Shown here piece after piece: positions 26,123 through 34,832 of a DNA stretch of 64,000 bases. Below the pieces are notes generated by a model that did not search any database, was not told the DNA's origin, and saw only the letters and a list, made by a program, of their open reading frames with translations. Origin of the DNA: Pseudochelatococcus lubricantis (GTDB taxonomy: Bacteria; Pseudomonadota; Alphaproteobacteria; Rhizobiales; Beijerinckiaceae); NCBI RefSeq assembly GCF_042432495.1, contig NZ_JBHLXC010000002.1, positions 1,302,001-1,366,000 on the forward strand, in the 5' to 3' direction. A program made the position numbers and the translations under genes. Each line of letters begins with the position of its first letter. The first letter of the stretch is position 1.

Positions 26123-28666
26123 TCACGTTGTCGCCGCTCCTGTATCGTCCTGTCCGTGATGGTGATTGTATCCGCCCTCGTCGTCCGCCCGTGTGGCGCG
26201 CCCGAACCTCCACTCTTCCCACACCATCGGGCGCACGGGTACGAGATCGCGCTCACGCAGCGTCCGCAGTACGGCGAACCTGAGATCGCTGGAGACTGTC
26301 AGCCTGTTCTCGACGTTGGGAATGAAGCAGCGCAGCTCGAAGCGCAGCATCGTCGGCTCGAAGCCCATCAGCAGCACGTGGGGCGCGGGTGTGTCCAGCA
26401 CCTGCGGATGGGCTTTCGCGCAGGCCAGCATCAGTTCGCGCACCTCGTCCGGATCGGCGGTATAGCTCACGCCGATGGAAACGATGAGCCGCCCCAGCCT
26501 GTCGCGGTGAAGCCAGTTCTTCACGGTTCCCGACACGAGGCTGGAATTCGGCACGATCACGGCCGCGCGGTCGAATGTCTCGATTTCGGTCGCACGCACG
26601 TTGATGCGCTTGACGTATCCCTCCTCCGGGCCAACCACCACCCAGTCGCCGACCTTGATGGGGCGCTCCCACAGCAGGATGAGGCCGGAGACGAAATTGT
26701 TGACGATGGATTGCAGGCCGAAACCGATACCGACCGACAGCGCGCCGGCGACGATCGCCACCCGGTCCAGGCTTAGGCCGAGCTGCGTGCAGGCAATCCC
26801 CACGGCGAGGAAGAAGCCGACATAGCCCACGCCGGTGGCGATCGAGTTGCGGATGCCGACGTCGAGGCCCGTCGATGGCAGGAAGCGTGCGGACAGCCAG
26901 CGCTGGATGATGCGGCTCACCGTCAGCGTCACCGCGAAGGTGATGATCGCGCCCAGGATCTCCACCGGAGACATGCGCACTTCGCCGATGGTGAAGCCGT
27001 TCTGCACGGACCGCAGGGAGGAAAAGACGTCGTTCGATTCCACGCCCCACGGCGCGAGGATCAGCATGACGCCGAGCGCAATCAGGATGAGCTTGATCAC
27101 GCCCGAGAACAGGATGCCGATCTGCTCCAGCGTGCGCCGGCGCAAGCCGACGCTCGTCTGCAGGACAAGCGAGACGCGCGAGTTGCGCCGGGGCATCTCG
27201 ATGGCGATCTCGTCGATCAGCGTGGTCAGCAGGAAGAACAGCCCCACGACGGTGGAAACCCAGACGACCTGATCGACGATGAACGACGCGAAGGCGATGA
27301 ACCCCGTCAGTGCGGCCAGCATGATGGCGAAGGTCGCCAGCCACGCCGCCGCCCGCAGCAGGCTCCAGAGCTGCGGCTCCGAAGGCACGTAGGGGCCGAA
27401 GTCCTCCTCGATGGGCTTGGTGCGCCGCCGCAGCCCCTGCAGCGTCACGAACATGACGACGGCGAACGAGAACGCGGCAAGGCCGTCGGCCAGCGCCACC
27501 AGCGCGAGATTGGAGTCGATCGCCGCGACGATGTCCTGCAGCAGATTGCCCACCACGAGCACGACGGTCAGCGTCGCACTGGCCCGATAGAGCCACATCG
27601 CAGTGTCGTCATCGAGGGCGAACAGCCGCCATGACGGCAGCCCTGGCGCGAGCAGAGCCCGTGTGAGGGCGCGCATGAAGAAGATGAAGCCGACGCTGAG
27701 CAGCAGGCCGACGACGATGGTTTCCATGCGCCCCTGGGTCAGGCCCTCGGCGTCGAGCGCCATGAACAGGGTGATGATCGCGGCAACGAACGGCAGCGTC
27801 ACGCCGATGATGAGGCCGAGCGCCTTCATGACGCGCCGCAGCCGCTCCGGATTCTTCTCCTCCCGATCGCGATGCGTGAGCTGGGGCAGGAAGCGGCGCT
27901 GAAGCCGGTATAGGCCGGCCCAGACGGCGAGAGAGGCGAGCGTGGCCGCCGCCCTGCCGCTGCGCGTCCGCTCGGCGGCCTGTCCCAGCCAGTTTCCGAA
28001 CAGGCCGCGGGCCGTTTCCAGCGCCTCCGGCACGCCGGCCATCGCCTCCTTCCACAGCCACGGGCTGAGCAGGCTCGGGCGCTGTTCGAACAGCTCGTTG
28101 GCGAAGACGAGGCGGCGGTGGTCGTTGATCGCGGTGGTCAATTGCGCTGTCTGGACGAGCAGGGCCTCCGCCAGGCTGATGCCCGCCTGCAGCTCCGCGA
28201 GGTTGCGCTCCCGCTCCTCGCGCTCGCGTGCCGTCGTTTCGGCCTCCGGCGGCGCGCCTTCCGCCGGGCGCGGCCCGAGCTGCGCGAGCTGGGCGTTGAT
28301 GGCGGCCGCCCGGGGCGACAGGTCGTTGACGACGGCGCGGATGCGCGTTGCCGTTTCGCCCGCCTGGCCGCGCATTTCAAGCAGTTCGTCCTCCGACGGC
28401 GTTTCGGACGCGAGCCGGTTTTCCAGCCCTTCCAGCTGTGTGCGGGCGGCGTTCAGAACTTCGGCTGGAGCGGGCGCATTGACGGGCTTGGCGTCGGCCG
28501 CGGCCTTGCCGGAGGATGCCTTGGCCGGCGCCGCAGCGGGGCTACGGACGTCGTCGGCGATGACGGCGGAGAGTGCGCCGAAGGTCAGGAGCACCGCCAG
28601 CATCAGCATGCCGAGGACGCGGGACAGAAGCGCCCCCGGCGGTGGCGGCGTCCGTCTATCGCGCAT
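26123..28666 (-). CDS. large MscS-family mechanosensitive channel with DUF3772 domain
   Basis: The 847-residue protein has an N-terminal signal/membrane segment (residues about 10-35), a long periplasmic coiled-coil DUF3772 region (about 60-210), several membrane helices and a C-terminal MscS core: LGIGFGLQSIVNNFVSG-like SVGIGFGLQSIVNNFVSG, LLWERPIKVGDWVVVG and VIVPNSSLVSGTVKNW. Such channels release solutes on hypo-osmotic shock. ATG 28666 is preferred over the upstream start in the aroB frame overlap. It overlaps the aroB end by 11 bases. Confidence 0.92.
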   Translation of the reverse strand: MRDRRTPPPPGALLSRVLGMLMLAVLLTFGALSAVIADDVRSPAAAPAKASSGKAAADAKPVNAPAPAEVLNAARTQLEGLENRLASETPSEDELLEMRGQAGETATRIRAVVNDLSPRAAAINAQLAQLGPRPAEGAPPEAETTAREREERERNLAELQAGISLAEALLVQTAQLTTAINDHRRLVFANELFEQRPSLLSPWLWKEAMAGVPEALETARGLFGNWLGQAAERTRSGRAAATLASLAVWAGLYRLQRRFLPQLTHRDREEKNPERLRRVMKALGLIIGVTLPFVAAIITLFMALDAEGLTQGRMETIVVGLLLSVGFIFFMRALTRALLAPGLPSWRLFALDDDTAMWLYRASATLTVVLVVGNLLQDIVAAIDSNLALVALADGLAAFSFAVVMFVTLQGLRRRTKPIEEDFGPYVPSEPQLWSLLRAAAWLATFAIMLAALTGFIAFASFIVDQVVWVSTVVGLFFLLTTLIDEIAIEMPRRNSRVSLVLQTSVGLRRRTLEQIGILFSGVIKLILIALGVMLILAPWGVESNDVFSSLRSVQNGFTIGEVRMSPVEILGAIITFAVTLTVSRIIQRWLSARFLPSTGLDVGIRNSIATGVGYVGFFLAVGIACTQLGLSLDRVAIVAGALSVGIGFGLQSIVNNFVSGLILLWERPIKVGDWVVVGPEEGYVKRINVRATEIETFDRAAVIVPNSSLVSGTVKNWLHRDRLGRLIVSIGVSYTADPDEVRELMLACAKAHPQVLDTPAPHVLLMGFEPTMLRFELRCFIPNVENRLTVSSDLRFAVLRTLRERDLVPVRPMVWEEWRFGRATRADDEGGYNHHHGQDDTGAATT

Positions 28667-29822
28667 TGGCGAACTCGTCCTCCAGGAAGGCGCGCACATC
28701 CTCCCGCGCCACATCCCGGGCGATGAAGCTCTCGCCGATGCCGCGCGCCAGAATGAAGGTGAGCGCGCCGCGCCGCACTTTCTTGTCCTGCGCCATGGCT
28801 TCCAGCAGGCTGTCGGCGTCCCCGATGTCGCCCGGCACGTCCTGCAGCCGTGTCGGCAGGCCGACGGCTTCGAGATGGCGGGCCACGCGCTGCGCGTCCT
28901 GCCCGTTGGCGAGGCCGAGCTTCACCGAGAAGCGGAACGCCAATGCCATGCCGATCGCCACCCCCTCGCCGTGCACGAGTCTGGCGCCGTCGTAGTTGCA
29001 GGCGCGCTCCAGCGCGTGGCCGAAGGTGTGGCCGAGGTTCAGCAGGGCGCGGTCGCCGTTCTCGTGCTCGTCGCGCGCCACGACCGCCGCCTTCGCGGTG
29101 CAGCTTGTCGCCACCGCGCGGGCGCAGGCCTCCCCGGCCTGGAAGACGGCATTGCCGTTCTGCTCGCACCAGGCGAAGAACGCAGGGTCGTCGATGAGCC
29201 CGTATTTGACCACCTCGGCGTAGCCGGCGCGGAACTCGCGCTCGCTCAGCGTATCGAGCAGCGCCATGTCCGCCACCACGAGCGAGGGCTGGTGGAAGGC
29301 ACCGACGAGGTTCTTGCCGTGGGGCGAGTTGATGCCCGTCTTGCCGCCCACCGACGAATCGACCTGCGCCAGCAGCGTCGTCGGCCATTGCACGAAACGC
29401 ACGCCCCGGCGCACAGAGGCGGCCGCGAAGCCCGCCAGGTCACCGACGACACCGCCGCCCAGCGCCAGCACAAGGTCGCCGCGCTCGATCTTCGCCGCGA
29501 TGATCGCATCGCAGACGGCTGCGAACTGCGCGTAGGACTTGCTGCCCTCGCCCGGCGGCACCGTGACGCGCGCCACCCGCAGGCCCTGCTCTTCGAGGGC
29601 AGCCGCGATTCGTGCTCCATGCAGCGCGCCCACCGTCTCGTCCGTGACGATGGCGACCGCCCCGCCCGGCGCCAGCGCCGCGACGCGACGCACCGCGAAG
29701 GCGGAGATGTCGCGGCCGATCAGGATGTCGTAGGAGCGCTCCCCCAGCGCCACCGGCACCGTCGTGACGGCGGCCGCGCCGGCACCGGGCTGCGATACGG
29801 GCGGAACGGGGGCATCGGTCAT
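28656..29822 (-). CDS. aroB: 3-dehydroquinate synthase
   Basis: The 388-residue NAD-dependent enzyme converts DAHP to 3-dehydroquinate in the shikimate pathway. Motifs include GEGSKSYAQFAAVCDAI, ALGGGVVGDLAGFAAASVRR, PTTLLAQVDSSVGGKTGIN and the zinc-site LNLGHTFGHALE. ATG 29822 is preceded by CTGGAGA. It lies 78 bases downstream of aroK, the classical pairing. Confidence 0.96.
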   Translation of the reverse strand: MTDAPVPPVSQPGAGAAAVTTVPVALGERSYDILIGRDISAFAVRRVAALAPGGAVAIVTDETVGALHGARIAAALEEQGLRVARVTVPPGEGSKSYAQFAAVCDAIIAAKIERGDLVLALGGGVVGDLAGFAAASVRRGVRFVQWPTTLLAQVDSSVGGKTGINSPHGKNLVGAFHQPSLVVADMALLDTLSEREFRAGYAEVVKYGLIDDPAFFAWCEQNGNAVFQAGEACARAVATSCTAKAAVVARDEHENGDRALLNLGHTFGHALERACNYDGARLVHGEGVAIGMALAFRFSVKLGLANGQDAQRVARHLEAVGLPTRLQDVPGDIGDADSLLEAMAQDKKVRRGALTFILARGIGESFIARDVAREDVRAFLEDEFANAR

Positions 29823-29900
29823 GGTCGCTGTGTCTCCAGTAGGGGCCGGTCTGCCGGGCCGGCGATACGACGCAAACGCCTGTACCGCCGGCCCCGGTTA

Positions 29901-30584
29901 TTACAGACTGGCGTCCAAAAGCGCCACAAGTTCGTCGACGATCACTTCGTGCGCCACCTCGCGCGAGACGACCGTGAATTCGGCGAGCGCATAGATCGGG
30001 TAACGCTCGTCCATCAGCCGCCGCAAGGTTGCCTCCGGATCGTCGGTCTGGAGCAGCGGCCGGGTCGGGCGCTTGCGCACGCGGCGCATCAGCGTCTCGG
30101 CGTCGGCCTTCAGCCAGATGGCGGGCCCCGATTCCGCGATCCGCGCGCGCGTCTGCGGGTTGAGATAGGCGCCGCCGCCCGTCGCCAGCACCTGCGGCCC
30201 TTCCTGCAGCAGCCGGTCGATCACCCGTTTCTCGCCCTCGCGGAAATGGGCCTCGCCGTGGGTGGCGAAGATATCCGGAATGGACATGCCGGCGGCGGTC
30301 TCGATCTCCGTATCGGCGTCCACGAACCGCAGGTCGAGGCGCTGGGCGAGGCGACGGCCGATGGTGCTTTTCCCCGCCCCCATCATGCCGATCAGCGTGA
30401 TCGTCCGCTTGCCGAGCCGGTCGCGGATCTGCCGGGCAACCTGCGCCTCCTCCGGCGCCATCGGCCGGGCGGCGTGTTCGGAAGACGCCGGCTCCCGTCC
30501 GGGGTCGTCGCGAGAGGAACCTGCGTCCGCCGCGTCCTCTGTTTCCGGATCGGAGAGGCCTTCCCGTGATTCCTCTGCTGTCAT
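29901..30584 (-). CDS. aroK: shikimate kinase
   Basis: The 227-residue kinase has P-loop ITLIGMMGAGKSTIGRRLA, DADTEIE, FREGEKRVIDRLL, LATGGGAYLNP and a C-terminal RPLLQTDDP lid. It phosphorylates shikimate. The N-terminal 65 residues are acidic and low-complexity and are not part of the kinase fold. ATG 30584 (MTAEESREGL) is chosen; Met at EHAARPMAPEE or an upstream ATG at 30653 are alternatives, so the start is uncertain. Confidence 0.92.
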   Translation of the reverse strand: MTAEESREGLSDPETEDAADAGSSRDDPGREPASSEHAARPMAPEEAQVARQIRDRLGKRTITLIGMMGAGKSTIGRRLAQRLDLRFVDADTEIETAAGMSIPDIFATHGEAHFREGEKRVIDRLLQEGPQVLATGGGAYLNPQTRARIAESGPAIWLKADAETLMRRVRKRPTRPLLQTDDPEATLRRLMDERYPIYALAEFTVVSREVAHEVIVDELVALLDASL

Positions 30585-30804
30585 TTCCGGACGCCCCCGT
30601 CCGGGCCCCTGTGCGCCCTCACCCGACTGTCCTTTCTCCCTCCAGCAAGCCATGCCGGCAAATATCCCGCACGGGAGAATGCGTCAGATGGCGATGTTTG
30701 TCGATCATCGCTTGTTTACTAACATGGGATAAAAGCAGCCTGGCGTCCCGTGGGGCTGCGATCCCCGGACCCGTCGTCATCGCCGTGTTGGGCCAGGAGC
30801 GACC

Positions 30805-30948
30805 ATGCCGACACTCTTTCGCCTTCTCGTCACCCTGGGGATCCTCGCCGGCCTCGGCTATGCGGGCATGTTCGCGCTGGCGACGTTCGTCACCCCGCAG
30901 CAGCGCGAGATGTCGGTCTCGATTCCCGCCGAACGCCTCAACCGCTGA
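30805..30948 (+). CDS. 47-residue conserved small membrane protein between aroK and xerD
   Basis: ATG 30805 follows CCAGGAGCGACC, a good ribosome site. The product starts MPTLFRLLVTLGILAGLGYA, has one membrane segment (about residues 5-28), and ends TPQQREMSVSIPAERLNR. I recall a similar small protein upstream of xerD in other rhizobia, sometimes mislabelled histidine kinase. Function is unknown. xerD begins 22 bases after its stop. Confidence 0.8.
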   Translation: MPTLFRLLVTLGILAGLGYAGMFALATFVTPQQREMSVSIPAERLNR

Positions 30949-30970
30949 TTCCATTGCCCGGCCGTTCCTC

Positions 30971-31948
30971 ATGCGCGCAGACCCCCTTGCCCCCCTTTCG
31001 ACCGCAGCGGCCGTTGCGCTCTACCTCGACATGCTCGCCTCCGAACGGGGCGCCTCGCGCAACACGCTGGACGCCTATCGCCGCGACCTCGACGACTATA
31101 CCGCCTTCCTCAAGGCGCATCGCCGCTCTCCGGACGACGCTGCCGCCGACACGATTCGCGCCTTCCTCGCCGAACTGGACGATCGCGGCCTGAAGGCGAC
31201 GTCGGCGGCGCGCAAGCTTTCCGCCGTGCGCCAGTTCCACCGCTTCCTCTACAGCGAGGGCCATTGCCGCACGGACCCCTCCGCCGCAATCGACGGGCCG
31301 AAGCGCGGGCAGGCGTTGCCCAAGGTGCTGTCCGTGGCGGAGGTCGACCGGCTGCTGGCGCGCGCGCACGACGGCGTGGACGACGAGGCGCTGCCGCCGG
31401 CCCGGCGGCTGACCCGCGCCCGGATGGCCTGCCTGCTGGAAATGCTCTACGCGACGGGCCTGCGCGTGTCGGAACTCGTCTCCCTGCCCGTCGCGGCCGC
31501 CCGCACACGCGAGCGTTTCCTGATCGTACGCGGCAAGGGCGACAAGGAGCGCCTCGTGCCGCTCACCGATGCGGCGCGTGACGCGGCGCGAATCTACCTC
31601 GCGCTGCGCGAGAGCGTGCACGGTGGCGCGCGCGCCGGCTGGCTGTTCCCCGCCGACAGCGCCTCCGGCCACCTCACGCGCCAGGCCTTCGCCCGCGACC
31701 TCAAGGACCTTGCCGCGCAGGCGGGGCTTTCGCCCGAGCGTGTCAGCCCGCACGTCCTGCGCCATGCCTTCGCCAGCCATCTCCTGCACAACGGCGCGGA
31801 CCTGCGCGTGGTGCAGGAATTGCTCGGCCACGCTGACATCGCCACGACGCAGATCTATACGCATGTTCTGGACGAGCGCATGAAGGCAATGGTGCGGGAC
31901 CTGCACCCGCTGGCCGACGAATTATCAACCTCCACCGGCCAAGCTTGA
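30971..31948 (+). CDS. xerD: site-specific tyrosine recombinase XerD
   Basis: The 325-residue recombinase resolves chromosome dimers at dif with XerC. An N-terminal SAM-like DNA-binding domain (YLDMLASERGASRNTLDAYR, RKLSAVRQFHRFLYSEG) precedes the catalytic domain, where I see Arg in LYATGLRVSELVSL, Lys in VRGKGDKERLVPL, HVLRHAFASHLLHNGADLR, the second His in LGHADIATTQIYTHV and the nucleophile Tyr. ATG 30971 fits the family; a longer frame upstream is not coding. Chromosomal context argues against an integrase. Confidence 0.93.
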   Translation: MRADPLAPLSTAAAVALYLDMLASERGASRNTLDAYRRDLDDYTAFLKAHRRSPDDAAADTIRAFLAELDDRGLKATSAARKLSAVRQFHRFLYSEGHCRTDPSAAIDGPKRGQALPKVLSVAEVDRLLARAHDGVDDEALPPARRLTRARMACLLEMLYATGLRVSELVSLPVAAARTRERFLIVRGKGDKERLVPLTDAARDAARIYLALRESVHGGARAGWLFPADSASGHLTRQAFARDLKDLAAQAGLSPERVSPHVLRHAFASHLLHNGADLRVVQELLGHADIATTQIYTHVLDERMKAMVRDLHPLADELSTSTGQA

Positions 31949-32150
31949 TATTGCGCGCCACCCTGCGCGCGTGCAATGCTGCCGCCGGCACGTGAGCGAC
32001 GACTGTCATCTGTTCGGGATATTTGTGGGTCCATAAACATCCGGCGGCGGCAGCGTAGGCTGCGAGCCTCGCATGATGGTTGGACGGCCGGCGTCCGCGA
32101 TCCCTCCGATCGCGTCCCCGCCGCCGACGCAGGACAGGCCCGAGGAGATT

Positions 32151-33476
32151 ATGGCAGGCGTTGAAGCTGGCTGGACCGATGTCATCAGACTTGCCGCGGT
32201 CTTTTTTCTCGTCCTCGCCAACGGATTTTTCGTCGCCGCAGAGTTCTCACTCGTCGCTGTCCGGCGCAGCCGGGTCGCGGAACTCGTGGCGTCAGGCCAG
32301 CGCAACGCCGCGGCGCTGCAGAAGGCCATCGATCACCTCGACGGCAATCTCGCCGCTACGCAGCTCGGCATCACCATATCGTCGCTGGCGCTGGGGTGGA
32401 TCGGCGAACCGGCGCTGGCGCACCTGATCGAGCCGCTGCTGGCCTTCCTGCCCGGCAACCTCGCCTCCATCGGCTCCCACACGCTGGCCGTGGTCATCGC
32501 CTTCACCATCATTACCGCGCTGCATATCGTGCTCGGCGAGTTGGCGCCCAAGAGCCTCGCACTCCAGCGCAGTGAGGCGACTGCGCTCGCCGTGGTGCAG
32601 CCCCTCGCCATCTTCCAGCTCATCTTCCGCCCGGCCATCGTCACGCTGAACGGCATGGGCAACCTGGTGCTCAGGCTCGTCGGGCTGCACGCCGGCGAGG
32701 GGCCGGCATCGAACTATTCGCCGGAGGAACTGAAGCTGCTCATGGCCGCGAGCCAGCGCGCGGGCGTTCTGCAGCAGGCGCAGCTCGAAGTCGTGGAGCG
32801 GGTGATCAACCTGAGCAACCGGCGAATCGGCGATTTCATGACGCCGCGGCTCGATATTGAGTGGGTTGATGCCGACGATCCGCCCGAGGAAATACTCAAG
32901 ACCATCCGCGAATGCCGCCACGCGCAATTGCTCGTCAGCCGCGGCGAGCTTGACGAGGTCATCGGCATCGTCCTGAAGGAGGACCTGCTCGACAACGCCC
33001 TCGACCACCGGAGCATCGATGTCGCGCGCCTGGCCCGCGAGCCGCTGGTGGTGCACGAGGCAACGCCCTTCCTGCGCATTCTCGAACAGTTCAAGCAGAA
33101 GCCCGTGCGGCTTGCGGTCATCGTCGACGAATACGGCGGGATCGAGGGCATCATCACGCAGACCGACTTGCTGGAAGCCATCGCCGGCGAGCTACCCGGT
33201 GTCGACGACGAGGAGCCCTCCGTCGTGGAGCGCGCCGACGGTTCACTGCTTATCGACGGCATGATGCCCGCGCACGAGGCTTTCGACCGGATCGGACTGC
33301 GCGACCTGCCGCAGACCGGCGACTTCCACACCATCGCCGGCTTCTTCCTGCACGAGTTGGGGCGTATCCCTTCTGTCGGCGACACGGTGACGTGGCAGGG
33401 CTGGCGCTTCGAGGTTGTCGATATGGACAGCCGGCGGGTCGACAAGCTGCTCGTTTCCCGCGTCGAGACGGACTGA
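32151..33476 (+). CDS. CNNM/CorC-HlyC family membrane protein with CBS domains
   Basis: The 441-residue protein has an N-terminal CNNM (DUF21) membrane domain (LVLANGFFVAAEFSLVAVRR, LGITISSLALGWIGEPAL, HIVLGELAPKSLAL), a CBS pair (about residues 225-345; MTPRLDIEWVD, VIVDEYGGIEGIIT) and a C-terminal CorC_HlyC domain. Such proteins act in Mg2+ or cobalt homeostasis; the hemolysin label is historical. GAGGAG precedes ATG 32151. Confidence 0.9.
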   Translation: MAGVEAGWTDVIRLAAVFFLVLANGFFVAAEFSLVAVRRSRVAELVASGQRNAAALQKAIDHLDGNLAATQLGITISSLALGWIGEPALAHLIEPLLAFLPGNLASIGSHTLAVVIAFTIITALHIVLGELAPKSLALQRSEATALAVVQPLAIFQLIFRPAIVTLNGMGNLVLRLVGLHAGEGPASNYSPEELKLLMAASQRAGVLQQAQLEVVERVINLSNRRIGDFMTPRLDIEWVDADDPPEEILKTIRECRHAQLLVSRGELDEVIGIVLKEDLLDNALDHRSIDVARLAREPLVVHEATPFLRILEQFKQKPVRLAVIVDEYGGIEGIITQTDLLEAIAGELPGVDDEEPSVVERADGSLLIDGMMPAHEAFDRIGLRDLPQTGDFHTIAGFFLHELGRIPSVGDTVTWQGWRFEVVDMDSRRVDKLLVSRVETD

Positions 33477-33493
33477 CGCCCGCGCCGCCGCGA

Positions 33494-34651
33494 TCAGTTG
33501 TCGGCGAGCCATTGGCCGACGCCCGGCCAGATGTTCCTGTTGACGTCGGCGCCGACGAACAGGCCGAGGTGGTTGCCCGGCACGATGATCTTGCGGATAT
33601 CTGCCTTCGCCGTGCCGATGAAGCGCTCGGCGGCGAAGAGCTGTTCACTGCCGACCACCTCGTCCTGCTCGGCCGCGATCAGCGTCACCGGGGAACGGAC
33701 CCGTTTCAGATCGATCGGAACGCCGAGCACCTGAAAGTCGCCGCTGACAAGCCCATTATTCTGGAGCAGCCTGCCCACCACGTCCAGAAAATACCGCCCC
33801 GGCAGGTTGATGGTCGCGCCGAACCAGTGCGTGAAGCGCTCCACGAGCGCCGCGCGCTGCGCTGGCGACGCATCCGCGCCGAGTTGCAGCGACATGGCGG
33901 CGTATTCGTCGTTGATTCCCGCCGGCGCCCAGAACTTGAGGAAGCGGGCGCCTTCGACGATGCCGCGATCGAGCGCCACCAGCCGCTCCACCACGGCGAG
34001 CGGTATCCCGGCGGAAAGGGTTGTCAGGCGCGTCGTCTGCGCGCTCATGTCGACCGGCGCGCCGACGAGCACCAGCTTGTCGACCTTCTCGGGAAAGCGG
34101 GCGGCATAGGCGAGCGCCATCCAGCCCCCCTGGCAAAGGCCGATGAGATGCACCGGCGGATCGAGATGGTCGACGACAACGTTGAGATCGCTGAAATAGC
34201 TGTCGAGCGACTTGTTCCGCATTTCGTCGGTCGCCGACCGCCAATCGATGACGAACGTGTCGGACAGGCCGGCGTCGAGCAGGCTGGCGACGACGCTATG
34301 ACCCGGCGCGAAATCCGCGATCAGCGCGCGGACGAAGGCGAGCGGCGTGCAGATGAGCGTGGCCGGGCCGCGGCGCTCTCCCCGCGCGAACTCCCGCAAG
34401 GTCACGGCTTCGAGTTCGAGCGCCACCTTGTGATCGGTCGTCCAGTCCGGCAGGATGCAGGCACTTTTCTCGGCTTCGACGGCGGCCAGTTCGGAAAGGC
34501 TCTTCGCCATGGCGGTCGCCATGCGGCCGGATGCATCCATAGCCAGCGCGGTCCAGATCAGGGGCAGGCGAAACGGGGTGAACGTCGGCGCGGCGGCCTT
34601 GGAACGCGCGTCGTCTTCCGTTGGACCGGAATGGTGCCTCGTCGCATTCAC
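33494..34651 (-). CDS. PhaC-like alpha/beta hydrolase (polyhydroxyalkanoate synthase relative)
   Basis: The 385-residue protein has the PHA-synthase type nucleophile motif HLIGLCQGGWMAL with cysteine in place of the lipase serine, an acid in LIAAEQDEVV and the catalytic His in VPGNHLGLFVGADVN, plus VIDWRSATDEMRN. It is shorter than class I PhaC (about 580), so it may be a depolymerase-like or PhaC-related esterase. I start at GTG 34651 because GGAGGAGG sits seven bases upstream; the frame also opens at ATG 34726, which lacks a ribosome site. Confidence 0.8.
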   Translation of the reverse strand: MNATRHHSGPTEDDARSKAAAPTFTPFRLPLIWTALAMDASGRMATAMAKSLSELAAVEAEKSACILPDWTTDHKVALELEAVTLREFARGERRGPATLICTPLAFVRALIADFAPGHSVVASLLDAGLSDTFVIDWRSATDEMRNKSLDSYFSDLNVVVDHLDPPVHLIGLCQGGWMALAYAARFPEKVDKLVLVGAPVDMSAQTTRLTTLSAGIPLAVVERLVALDRGIVEGARFLKFWAPAGINDEYAAMSLQLGADASPAQRAALVERFTHWFGATINLPGRYFLDVVGRLLQNNGLVSGDFQVLGVPIDLKRVRSPVTLIAAEQDEVVGSEQLFAAERFIGTAKADIRKIIVPGNHLGLFVGADVNRNIWPGVGQWLADN

Positions 34652-34832
34652 CGGCGTGCCTCCTCCCATGTCATCGCGGTACAGCGCGTCTGTCACGCGC
34701 GATGCGCCGATATCCGGTTTCTGCATCTGCGCGTGCGGAAAACCGCACCCGCATTTGCGACGACCGGTATACGCAGAATTATCGCACGTCCTTCACAGGG
34801 AAGATAGTCCGTCCGGCGGGCTCAGCCATTCG

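Noticed and set aside
27942..30569. 875-codon plus-strand open frame
   Set aside because: It is antisense to the mscS channel, aroB and aroK genes, has no domain, and reflects GC-rich codon bias.
30971..31948. Integrase of a mobile element
   Set aside because: Sequence and context (aroK, small protein, xerD) match the housekeeping recombinase; no attachment repeats or phage genes nearby.
31979..32054. GCTGCCGCCG and CGGCGGCAGC as a long hairpin after xerD
   Set aside because: The arms are short, GC-biased and over 50 bases apart, so chance pairing is likely.
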